In this document: positions 10,861 to 21,371 of the stretch, one piece after another
How positions within the stretch are numbered: position 1 is the first letter of the stretch
Layout of the letters: every line of letters starts with the position of its first letter
Program-made: the position numbers and the translations under genes
Notes under the pieces: model-generated
What the model was told of the DNA's origin: nothing
Seen by the model: the letters and a program-made list of their open reading frames with translations, nothing else
Databases searched by the model: none
Assembly (NCBI GenBank): GCA_028274465.1
Contig: CM051458.1
Location: 37,548,744 to 37,612,743 of the forward strand
Direction: 5' to 3'
Length of the DNA: 64,000 nt
DNA from: Plantago ovata
Lineage: Eukaryota > Streptophyta > Magnoliopsida > Lamiales > Plantaginaceae

Positions 10861-12635
10861 AGACATGGATTGCAACATCGGAGTGATGTGCAGAGAATAG
10901 AACTCATTGCAATTTTCAGCAAGAGTACTTAAGCTGTTATACTTCATGATGATTTGTTGCTGATCAGAAGTCATTTTTGACAACTCCTTTTGAATGCTCA
11001 CCATGTTCTCTTCATGTCGTTTTTCTGTTGCGGCCTTATCATCCATGAAAGTCTGAGCCTTCACGAGAGCGGTCTTTGCTAGTCTGAGTGCTTGACTTAC
11101 GTCTTCTTCATAGCTCTTGTGATAAAGACTGATGTCTTTCTGAGCTATTGTCAGAGTAGTAGTGCGTGTCAGCACTGTAGCCAAAAATTTTCCAAAATCA
11201 AGCGGGCTCTCAACAAGCAATGCCTCATCTTCTGCTTTGCAGGCATCATGGACTTTCTTCAGTGCCAAAATTCTAGGAGTAAACTCCTCAACTCTTGGGA
11301 ACGGCACTAGGTTTGGAGTCAATGAATGAACTTTCAGTTCTGAAGCAAACTGATCATCCTTTATCAGCAATTCTCCTCTTAGACCATCGTCTGTATCATT
11401 TATGTAATGAGGAGGAGGAATTTGAACCACTTTTGTGTCTCTTTTGGATTGTTCATCCTCATTTGCTGATAAGTCACCGTCATCCTCAGATTCATCAAGG
11501 TCAGCAACCTTGGAACCTAAGTCAGCAGCTTCACTTCCTTTTGGTTGAGTGGTTGCTGATGGCAACACTTCAGACTCAACAACTGGAGTTTCACCAGTAG
11601 TTAGTTTTAATTGAGTAGTTGCTGAGGGCAACGTTTGAGACTCAATGACTGGAGTTTCGCCAGTAGTTAGTTTTAATTGAGTTTGAGACTCAATTACTGG
11701 AGTTTCGCCAGTAGTAAATGGAAGGGAGGGGACTTCCTTTGGTCTTACTCCTGAAGATTCACCAATCTCTAGATCCTGCGTATGCCTTGCATAGATCAAA
11801 AGACTGTTCTGTAGAGCGCGTTGGTAATCTTCATCCGATTCATCATCATCATCAAGGTTTGCATCAGTGACCTTGGCATCAGAAATTTGGCTCTTGCCAT
11901 TTTTCAAGGCAGCCCTTTTTCTGGCATATTCTTCTTCAGTATCAGCACCTTGTACAGGTGCTTGATTTTCAGCAGCAGGAGCAGGTTGAGATTCATGCTG
12001 AGGTTGTGGTTGTTCAGCTTGTTGATTGTCTTGTTGAGTATTTTCAGCAACTGTCAACTTTAAGCCACCAGCATCAGGACTTGGACCTTGATTGTCATCA
12101 TCATCGTCTTTCTTGTCCTTTGAATCTTTCCCTTCATCATCACTCGTATCAGTTGGAATGTTCTCATCTTCTTCCTCTTCATCATCATCGGTCAGAATTA
12201 CTAGCTCGAGATGCTTGTACAAGGCAACACTCGTCACTTCCTCTTCCTCATTTATTTTGTGGGGATCAGTCACCATGGGGTCAAATGAACATTGAGCATC
12301 ACAACTTGTTCAGCTGGAGAGGCACTCTTGAATTTTGCCTTCATATTCTCTTTGATTTGAGCAATCAGATTTGAACTCATTTGCTGAGAATATGACATTT
12401 CTTCAGGAAGTATGGAGTGAACAAATGTCTCGAGCTTCAACAGAGAATATCTCTTTTTCTCGTTTGAATGATGAAGATGGAGATCAGAGAAATCCATTCG
12501 CCTGTATCTTTGCCAGTTGCTGACGGACTTAGCAACTCTTGACAAAGTGGTTCTTTTGAAGTTTAAGTACAGTTCCTCAGAACTCACTTGTTGATCTTCA
12601 GAGATGATCACCACTTCAGTGGTCTCCTTTTGAGC

Positions 12636-12710
12636 CTGAAAAAGAACGATATTTAGATCAGGATTGGTTTGGATAATTGCTTTAGAGTTCAAAGCTGAAA
12701 CATGAATTAC
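12636..12710 (-). other. Putative 75-nt in-frame intron in ORF3 (Copia-1, second)
   Basis: The minus strand reads CAG|GTAATTCATG ... CTGATCTAAATATCG ... TTTTTCAG|GCTC. It is AT-rich, 75 nt (25 codons), free of stops, and flanked on both sides by CAG or G as expected at plant splice sites. The equivalent in Copia-2 is 51088-51162. Confidence 0.5.
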
Positions 12711-12752
12711 CTGCTCAGATTCAGCAACCATCTGACTTGCATCTTGAGAAGT

Positions 12753-12827
12753 CTGTAGAGATAATATTATATTAGCAAAAGAATAAGTTTCAGAATTTGA
12801 AGTTTTACTGATGGTTGAATTATCTAC
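12753..12827 (-). other. Putative 75-nt in-frame intron in ORF3 (Copia-1, first)
   Basis: The minus strand reads CAG|GTAGATAATTC ... TTTGCTAATATAATA ... CTCTACAG|ACTTC, 75 nt with a branch-point-like CTAAT about 20 nt before the acceptor. The 42-nt segment between the two putative introns would encode TSQDASQMVAESEQ. The equivalent in Copia-2 is 51400-51474. Confidence 0.5.
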
Positions 12828-14905
12828 CTGCTGAAGAAGGACAGGTTGTGGTTCAGTCCTTTCAGCATTAACAGTTTCTTCATCTTCTTGGACTGTTTCT
12901 TCAGCAGACTTCTTGTCTTGCTCTGTTTGAGAAAGCTGCGCGGTTTCAGCAATCTCCCTTGTCTCTGAAATGACAAGTTGAGCAGAAGCATCTTGACCTT
13001 TAAGCTCACTGCTTGTCATGAAGACATCAATGGATTTGTTGGATGATTCTTCAATCTCCAACTCCATTTGTTGGCTTATAGCTTCCAGTACAAGCTGGAC
13101 TTTGTCAATTGATGTCTTTGGTGAACTTGGGCCAGTATTCTCAGCATCACGAGATGCGTCGTTGAATAGTGCTTCTTGTGTTTCAGCAACTTCTGGAACT
13201 TGAACCATTGCTGTCTCAGCAACTGGTTCTTCAGCAACCGGGGTTTCAGCAACTTGGTGAGTTGCTTGTTCAACAACCATCTTTTCAGCAGCATCAGCAA
13301 GTGCCGCCTTTTGCAGATCAGCAGCAATATCACTTGCTTGTTCCATAGTTGGATCATCTAGATTATCTACAATGTAGATATTTGGGACTTGGGCAGGAAT
13401 TTCATTTCCACTGCCTTGTGGTCTGTTCTCAGTAGAGGGATCAACATTAAGTCGATCATTGAAGGCTTCCGCAAACACTTCAATTTTGCTGACATAGGCT
13501 TCAGTAACTACCTTGTCAACATCTACTGGCAATTGCGTTTCAGCAATTCTCTGGGAATTGTCTGAGAGGTCATGGACAATAGGAACTGACTTGCGAGCCA
13601 GTGTTTTCTTCCTTGTGTTGCCTGTCCTTTTCCTCTTTGGTACAAGATTTGCTGATGACGCTGCAGTCTGAGGGTCATCATCAGCTTTCCTCTTTTTCTT
13701 GTTAGATTTCTTCAGTTTCCCACCAGATACGTCAGTAGTTGCATTTTCAGCAACGGCTGGTGTACACGTACCTTGTTGATCATCTACAACAGTTTCATTT
13801 TTGTCACCACCATCTACAGCAGTTTCATCTCTAAGTTGCTGAGTGGTGACATCTGCAGCTGTTGTATACCTTTCTTGCTGGCTTGTGCTGACAACATTTG
13901 CAGCTGTTGTCTTCTTTGATTTTCGAGTTTCTTGCCAGCAGTCTTAGGTACATTCTGCTTGTAGAAGGATCTTCCCACATTGCATACAGATTTCTTGATT
14001 GGCAATGGGTTTCTCAGCTGAATCCTGAAATGTTCACGGATATAGCATATCTTTATTCCATACATAACTGGAAAGGAAGGTGAGACCTTGTTGTCTTCTA
14101 CCTTTACATTGAACTTAGTAACACAATCAACAAGCTTGTTGAAAATGTACTTAGCCCAGTTAAGTTCCGTTTTATTTTCATGGATATGCATCAGCAGTGG
14201 CCATCTTTTCAGGCCTACTTGGTCAATTCCTCCGACTTGGGAGTCCAAAACTTTTATCAGTAGCAGAGCTACTAGACCAAGTGAGTGGCAGAGATGCTTC
14301 CTCTTAACGTGCTTTGTCCAAGTCACGGGAGCAATCTCTCCTTTCTTCATTTTCTCATTTCTGACATAACTGTAGAAAGATTCAATTTCTTCGTCAGTGG
14401 CAGTGACGTCATCTTCAGTTCCAGTGGTTGGAATCTGAAATATTTCCGCTAAATCAGTCCATTTCAGGACGATTTGCGTGTTCTGAACTGTAGTAAAGAT
14501 CACTTTTTCAGTGACTCCTTTACTATCAGTAAGGGACTGGATTTCTGCATTATTGTAGAATTCCATAGTGTCTATCATGCTCACTTGCTTAGTGCGAGCA
14601 GATATAAAGTTCATGAGGCCTTGCTGCTTGATAAACTCAAGAGCCTCTTCATTCTCGTCATCGAGTTCTTGTTCATAGAAGTACCTAATGTACTTCTCCT
14701 TTGCAAAACCACCCCATTGCATCAACATCTCACACTTTGCAGTGTCAAGATATGATGGAGGCATAGGTTTTTCCGATATCCTATCGTTTTTCAACACAAC
14801 TTTCGTTGTGTTTGTTGCCGGAGTAGTCACCGGAGCAGTGCGTGTCTCAGCACTGTCAACCTGAGATGACTTTGAGGACTTAGAAGACTGTCTCTTTGGT
14901 GCCAT

Positions 14906-15805
14906 TTCTTTTATAGAGAAGAAAGTGTACGAAAAAGTAGTTTGCTTTTTGACCGGAGGTACAGTAGATTCAGGCTAAAATTTGCAGAGAAAGGAAATGT
15001 GAGTTAAAGAATTTTGTCATTTCTCTAACTCCTTCTTTATATAGTGTCTCTGATGTGTGAGAAACTCAATCGATTTGAGCTCTCAGCAAGGGTAAAACAG
15101 AGAAACACAGGCGTTAGTGGAGCCTTTGCATTGAATGCGTAGTGGCCCACTAACTTGAAACCGTCAGAGCATTCTCTCTCTTTGTTTTATTAACCGTTAG
15201 ATAAATAACTCCTTTTAATCAATGGCCACGATTGTATTTCATGTCATGATTATTACGAGTTTATCTGTGCCCGATTAACGTCACAAATTGATTTTACCGA
15301 GTTTTAAGGGATTAGATTGCTTGCTGAAATAGACAAGAATCTTTTCAGCGAGTTTGTATTAACATCCTAGATACTTGCTGAAAGTTCCCCCTTACTCAGA
15401 TATCTCGTATTTTCTTAAGTTTAAAAGATATTTCTGATTTCCCGTATCAGTAAATTCTTTTGTACTTGAGATATCCTTTGGTAAAATCTGAGAAATGAGT
15501 TTTGCTCTTTTTCTGAGTTCTCGTCTCAGAATATTCCCTAGATACTTGAATACCTGTTTCAGTATCTTTGATTGTCTGAATGCCTGTCTCAGCAATCCTT
15601 AAGGTTTTTCTCTTACTGAGTGCATGTCTCAGCAAGTGATCAAGTTTCCTAACAAATACCCGTTTTGAAGGAATTACTTGTTGAATGCCTGTTTCAGCAA
15701 ACATGTAGTGACTTATAATTTCTTAGAAGAAATTAGTAGACGGAGCTTAAAGAAAATACTTTGGCTTGCTGAATACCTGTTTCAGCATTCTGCCAAATGT
15801 ATCCT
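14906..15805 (-). other. Spacer between pol and ORF3 with iterated motif
   Basis: 900 bp without a main gene. The part next to pol (15430-15800) contains about seven degenerate copies of a unit like GARTNCCTGTYTCAGYA (plus strand), at about 15436, 15517, 15547, 15577, 15620, 15683 and 15770. In one minus-strand frame these read as AETGIQ-like peptide repeats, over an open stretch of about 85 codons (15704-15447) that is partly kept in Copia-2 (61791-61582). A PPT-like tract (15385-15393) and the ORF3 TATA (15035-15044) lie further along. I do not count the small frame as a proven gene. Confidence 0.6.
15035..15044 (-). promoter_or_regulatory. TATA-like site upstream of Copia-1 ORF3
   Basis: The minus strand reads CTATATAAAG, about 130 nt before the ORF3 ATG at 14905. 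It is conserved in Copia-2 at 61171-61180, also about 135 nt before its ATG (61037). A pyrimidine-rich stretch ending TTTTAG lies between TATA and ATG, so a splice acceptor for a long-distance spliced mRNA is an alternative way of expressing ORF3. Confidence 0.45.
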
Positions 15806-18800
15806 TCATTGAGGTAGTTCAATCAATCCAAGGTTATACCTTAGCATTGCGAACCTATTATCTGGTAGGGACTTTGTAAAGATATCAGCAAGCTGATCAT
15901 CAGTGCCTGCTTTTACAACCCCAATATCTCCTTTTTCCACATGATCTCTAATGAAATGATGTCTAATATCAATGTGCTTAGTCCTTGAGTGAAACTTAGG
16001 ATTTTGCGTGATAGCAATAGAACTTATATTATCACAAAAGATTGGTGTTTTCTTTGCAGAAATACCATAATCTCTTAATTGTTGCTGAATCCATAGGATT
16101 TGAGCTGTGCAACAACCAGCTGCAATGTATTCAGATTCAGTGGATGAATTGGCAACACATGTTTGCTTCTTTCTGAACCATGATATTAATCTAGTACCCA
16201 AAAACTGACAAGTTCCAGAGGTACTTTTTCTATCAAGAGTTGATCCTCCATGATCAGCATCAGAATAACCAACCAATTCTAGTCCAGAATCTTTAGGATA
16301 CCATAATCCAACATTGACTGTACCTTTGACATATTTCAGTATCTTGATTGCCTTTTTGTAGTGTGATTCTCTTGGATCAGATTGGAATCTTGCACACACA
16401 CAAACAACATACTGAATGTCAGGTCTACTTGCTGTTAAAGACAACAAGGAACCAATGAGCTTCCTATACTTGTGTTCTTCAACACTTTTATCTTCTTTAG
16501 TATAGCCCAATTTGGTACCAACACTCAAAGGGATCTTTTCAGGTTTCTCTTCCTCTTTGATCCTAAACTTTATGAGCATTTCTTTCGCATACTTTGCTTG
16601 ATTTATGAATATTCCATCTTTGAGTTGCTTCACTTGCAATCCTAGGAAATAATTCAATTTACCCATCATACTCATTTCAAACTTGTTTGTCATGAGTTTG
16701 ACAAAATCATCACAAAGTTGCTTGTCCTTAGATCCAAAAATTATGTCATCCACATAAATTTGAACTAAGAGTATTTTACCATCATGGTTCATGGTAAATA
16801 AGGTTTTGTCAACTTCACCTTTCTTGAAACCATTTTCCAGCAAGAACTTAGCCAAGGTATCATACCATGCTCTTGGTGCTTGCTTTAGACCATATACCGC
16901 TTTTTGAAGCTTGTATACCATCTTGATTTCTGAGGGAAGTTCAAATCCAGGGGGTTGTTCTAGGTAGACTTCTTCAGCAAGTTCACCATTCAAGAATGCA
17001 CTTTTCACATCCATTTGGTAAACAATGAAGTCATTGTGAGCAGCAAAGACTAAGAAAAGCCTAATTGCATCCAATCTTGCAACTGGTGCATAAGACTCAT
17101 CATAGTCCAATCCTTCAGTCTGACAGTAACCTTGAGCAACTAAACGTGCTTTATTTCTTGTTACTTCACCAGACTCACTCAACTTGTTTCTGAACACCCA
17201 TTTTGTACCAATAGCTTTCTTGCCTTCAGCAAGTGGTACAAGTTTCCAGACTTTGTTTCTTTCAAATTGATCCAGTTCTTCTTGCATTGCCTTTATCCAT
17301 TCAGAATGCTTTAAAGCTTCTTCTATGGTTTTAGGTTCAATTTCTGAAACGAAGTAAGAGAACAATGATTCTACTTCTACGACAGTTGCTTCTTCAGCAA
17401 GTCCATGAGTAGCTTTGGATCTATTCAGTTGGTGTTTATTAATATCGCCAATCATATCCGTAGAGGGATGATCTATAATCCATTTATTAACAGGTTTTCT
17501 GCTTGTTGGATCAGGATATGTTGTGACTTTTCGTAGAATACAACATGCACTGATTCTTCAATCTTTTGTGCCTTTTTGTTGTAAACTCTATAAGCTTTAC
17601 TATGCAAGGAGTAGCCGAGAAATATCGCTTCGTCTGCCTTTGGTTGAAATGTTCTTAGGTATTCTCTACCATTGTTAAGAACGAAACACTTGCAACCAAA
17701 TACTCTTAGATGAGTGATGTTAGGAGGTCTTCCAACAAACAATTCATAAGGAGTTTTGTTGTATTCCTTATTAATCAAACATCTGTTTTGAGTATAACAG
17801 GCGGTATTAATAGCTTCAACCCAGTAAGCCTCACTTATTTCAGTATCAGCAAGCATTGTTCTTGCGGCTTCTTTTAGGGTACGATTCTTCCGTTCAGCAA
17901 CACCGTTTTGTTGTGGTGTTCTTACTGAGGATAACTAATGTTGTATACCTTTTGAGGTACAATATTCAGTTATGTACTGGTTTACAAACTCAGTAACATG
18001 GTCTGTCCTTATGACTTTTACCTTGTCATTTTACATGACTTCAAGCTTATTCAGCAAGTTAGGTATTTCAGTCTTGGTTTCAGATTTGTGCTTGATGAAA
18101 ACTACCCAAGTGAATCTTGAATAGTCATCCACCACGACCAGACCATACTTCTTACCAGCATAGCTTGTTGAAGAAGATTCAAACAAGTCCATGTGCAAGA
18201 GTTGTAAAGGTTTTGTAGTTGACGGTACTGCCTTGTTCTTGAAAGAAGATTTGGTTTGCTTTCCTTGCTGACATGCATTGCAAACACCATCCTTCTTAAA
18301 AGTAACCTTAGGTAATCCAACTACAAGTGCCTTTTTAGACAGCTTATTCACCGTCTTGAAGTTTAGATGACTTGTTCGTTTATGCCATAACCATGCTTTT
18401 TCAGCAAGGCAATCGTGATCTGAGATAAGGCATTTTTCAACGATTGCTGAAGACCAATCTACGGTGTACAAGCCTCCTGATCTTCTTGCAATCATAATTA
18501 CCTTTTTAGTCTCGAAATCTATAAGTTTACATTCATCACTTTTGATTTTGATGAAGTATCCTTTGTCAGCAAACTGACTCATGCTGAAAAGGTTAAACTT
18601 AAGATTTTTGACATAAAGAACTCCAGTAATCGTTATGCATCCTAACTTCACGTCACCATAGCCTTTTGTAGAACCGGAGCCTCCACCAGCAAACCTTATT
18701 GTTGGACCTTTAGACCACCGTCTATAGTTTATAAGGTTATTCTTGTTGCCCGTCATGTGCTTTCCACAACCACTATCAAAGTGCCAGATTGCATCGTTTG

Positions 18801-19561
18801 TCTCCGTGGCTGAAGTCTGCACAATCAAGAGCAAACAAGTTAATTATCCAATAATGGATGTCCATTAACATGTTGAAGAATGCGTCCAGTGGAAACCCAA
18901 GTCTTAAGTTTTTCAACTTTGACTTGTTTTCTACTTGCTGAGGAACTAGAAGGTTTTGAGCTGAAAGACTTTTGATTCGTGCTGATCAAATCCACTTTCT
19001 GATGTGGTGTCTTACTCGGTTGACCTTTTTGCTGAACATACTTTTCAGTAAGTTCTTTTCTAGAAAGGTTCCTTCTAGCCCTAGCATTAAGAGTCTTTTC
19101 AGAACTCTTAGGCTTGATTTTCTTCATCTCTTTGAAGTATCTTTGCTGACTTTGCTTATACTCGTGAAAAAGTTGACTTTGCTTGGTTTTGAAACCGAGT
19201 CCACTTTTCGGAGAATGCTGAGCTTTTGTGTCAGCAACCTTACTTGATTCAGGTTTGTCAGCAAAGGTCTTCTGATTACTTTTAGTAATCTTGCCTTTTG
19301 ACTTAACAAATTGCTTTTCAGCAACTTGTTTGGCGGAATGCTTCACAGCATCCTTCTTCTTTCCAGTTTGCTTGTCAGCAACCTGTTTTCCTTTTAAAGT
19401 CTTGTTATTTTGAGTAGCAACAGCGGGCTTTATGGTCATAGGTACTTGATTGCATGTTTCAGCAACCTGAGATTGACCAAACTGATAGAGTTCTGGTAGA
19501 CCACTATCAGTAGCACGTACAAAGGAAATCGGTGATTTATCTTTACTCAAGATTTCTACTC
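15806..19561 (-). pseudogene. pol: Copia-1 pol: protease, integrase, RT, RNase H (broken)
   Basis: It opens in a frame different from gag at about 19561. After a Lys/Ser-rich linker come the protease motif WHFDSGCGKHMTG (near 18780), the integrase zinc finger (AWLWHKRTSHLNF ... CNACQQGKQ, about 18395-18260), the integrase core (LHMDLFES, VVVDDYSRFTW, PQQNGVAERKNR), then reverse transcriptase (from about 17300; [19 protein letters not shown]) and RNase H ([28 protein letters not shown]), ending IELPQ at 15806. Integrase has two in-frame stops (TAA at about 18031, TAG at about 17937). A frameshift or deletion near 17470-17520 removes much of the integrase-RT linker kept by Copia-2 (63650-63994). 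RT and RNase H (17455-15806) are one uninterrupted frame of 549 codons with YVDD intact. Confidence 0.93.
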
Positions 19562-21274
19562 ATCACCTTCATACGTTGCACCTAAACCTTCTTTCTGAGA
19601 TGGATCTCTCAAGTAAGTGTTTAGTTCAGTTAGCGTATTAGTTGCGTCCACATAAGATTTGAAATTGATTTTCATCTTTTTCATTTCTTTTATTTCAGCA
19701 AGTAACTTTAGAATTGAGGACTGATATTCTTCCAATTCTAATGCCATTTGAGAATTCTTCTCTGTAGCTTCAGCAATCAACTTCTTAAGACGCCATATTT
19801 CAGCATCCTTTTCTTCTGTTTCTTCCTTCAGCAAGACATACTTTTCAGTAGTCTGCTTGGTCAGAGTTTCAGCAATCTGTAGTTTCTCTTGCTGTCTGCT
19901 CAGAGTTTTCTCAAATCGTTCGATTTCTCCTTGAATCTTGTCAAGGTCAATCTCGTCTTCACTTTCGGAGTCTGAGTCAGAGGTAGGGTTGTTTACCTGA
20001 CCGGCCATGAGGCAGAACTCGTAGTTTGACACATCTGGATAAGCTTCCATAGCTATTCCACAAACTTCTTTGCCAATCTCCACGTCTAGAGTGGCTTCTT
20101 CATCGTCAGTGTCTGAGCTTTCATCCTCACTGTCTTCGGAGCTAGTATCAATGCACAATGCATCGATTTTTGCTTGAAGCTTCTTCTTTTCTTCAGCAAT
20201 AAAAGCTCTTTTGAACTTCTTCTTCTTTTCAGCAGATTTGCCTTTCAGCAAAGGGCAATCAGGTTTGAAGTGTCCAAGCTTTTTGCAGTAAAAGCATAGA
20301 TCATTTCCAACTGCAGGTTCTTCTGATGAAGTTGCTTGCTGAGCTTGCTTGTTCAGCGAGCTAGTCTCATTCTTGTACTTATGGTAGTTGTTACCAAGAT
20401 GCTTTTTCCGCTTCTCTTTTGCTTTTCGCCTTTCAAGTTCCTTGCTGATGAAATTCTTCATGTTTTTGACAACCAAAGAGTTTTCATCAGTAGGCTCTTT
20501 ATCATTCTTCTTTTCTGAAGATGACGGCTTTGTAGCAAGAGCAATGTTTTGTGATTTTTCAGCAAACACATTTTCTCTTTGCTTTGTCTCATAATTGACA
20601 GTAGCAAGATGAGAGAACAACTCTGTTGGTGTAATATCTGGCATTCCTTGATTATAATAGAAATTCTGAGTGTGGATCCATTCTTGATTCAGACTTCTGA
20701 TAATGGTTTTCACCTTCTCAGAATCTGATTAAAGATTTCCAACACCCAAGGCTTCCATTTCACTAACAGGAGTTGTGAATCTGAAATCCAAGTCTTCCAG
20801 TGACTCGTTTGTACCTTGTTTAAAGTTTTGAAACTTTAATTTAAGTACTTCAAGTTTGTTTTCCTTGGTTTTGTCAGATCCAGCACAAAGATCTTGAACC
20901 ATTTTCCAAGCTTCCTTAGCAGTTTTAGCACCCCACAGTTTGCACTGTATGGTATCCGGAGTTGATCGAATGATGATGTTTCTTACTTGGCCATCAAGAC
21001 GGAATCTCTTAGCTTCGTCAGAAGTCCATTCCTCTCTTGGTTTTGGCACAACGGTATCCGTTGGTTCACCTAAGATAGTTTCCTTTCCAGCTTCAGTGGT
21101 CTTGTGAGGGAAACTCCTTTCAACCTTAGTGATCTTGATAGGTCCATCATTAATGACAGTGACCATCTCATCACTAATGGCCTCAAGATGTAACATCATG
21201 TTGTTTCGCCATTTTTCGTAATTCTCCAGCTTCAGCAAGGGAGCATCTCCTAAAGATATCCTGTCAGCAAAGCA
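19556..21274 (-). pseudogene. gag: Copia-1 gag (no visible ATG; one nonsense codon)
   Basis: Capsid-type gag text starts near the 5' LTR (LKLENYEKWRNNMMLHLEAI) and continues through an RNA-binding zinc knuckle, C-F-Y-C-K-K-L-G-H-F-K-P-D-C (CX2CX4HX4C, near 20290), to an acidic and coiled-coil C-terminal part rich in Glu, ending at 19556. The frame is open up to 21274, where an in-frame TAG stops it, with no ATG before the conserved start, so the initiator is lost or displaced. A single TAA at 20729-20731 interrupts the frame after GVGNL; the same frame resumes at once. Gag would package element RNA and form virus-like particles in the cytoplasm. Confidence 0.88.
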
Positions 21275-21357
21275 CTACCAAACCGATCAAGTGAGAGTGA
21301 TTTACGGAAAGCACCTAAGGGGATCTAGGTTCAGTGCTGAAGGTTAAAGAACCTCCA

Positions 21358-21369
21358 GCTCTGATACCA
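21358..21369 (-). promoter_or_regulatory. Copia-1 primer-binding site (initiator Met tRNA type)
   Basis: The minus strand reads TGGTATCAGAGC, the well-known plant copia primer site complementary to the 3' end of initiator tRNA-Met. It lies two bases inside the 5' LTR. Confidence 0.95.
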
Positions 21370-21371
21370 CT

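Larger units (their letters stand above)
9806..14905 (-). pseudogene. Copia-1 ORF3: giant env-position ORF (~1,650 codons, broken)
   Basis: It starts at the ATG at 14905 (MAPKRQSSKSSKSS) and can be followed to the stop at 9806 (EILEELNSL), about 5.1 kb, by changing frame at three or more small indels relative to Copia-2 (near 13920, 12290 and 10800). In order: a basic/Ser N-terminus; a globular region (about residues 50-310; EALEFIKQQGLMNFI, LKWTDLAEIFQIPTTG, RKHLCHSLGLVALLLIK) resembling the 'putative plant transposon protein' domain; nuclear-signal-like runs (KKKRKADDD, PKRKRT); a long acidic Ala/Glu/Thr-rich part with repeated AET/VAE words; a second conserved block (FKRTTLSRVAKSVSNWQRYR); an Asp/Glu tract (LTDDDEEEEDE); a likely coiled coil (about 11300-10870); and a basic C-terminal region (KSRRRRQRQEEKRLA) ending in a Tyr/His-rich part. 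No signal peptide or membrane segment is evident, so a viral-type envelope role is not supported. Function unknown. Confidence 0.8.

Noticed and set aside
11821-12374. Plus-strand frames opposite ORF3 (11092-12374, 13018-13361, 59167-59720)
   Set aside because: Repeated Ser/His/Leu strings result from reading the acidic, Ala/Glu/Thr-rich ORF3 codons backwards.
9806-14905. Calling ORF3 a viral envelope protein
   Set aside because: No signal peptide, transmembrane helix or cleavage motif is visible; nuclear-type basic runs point elsewhere.
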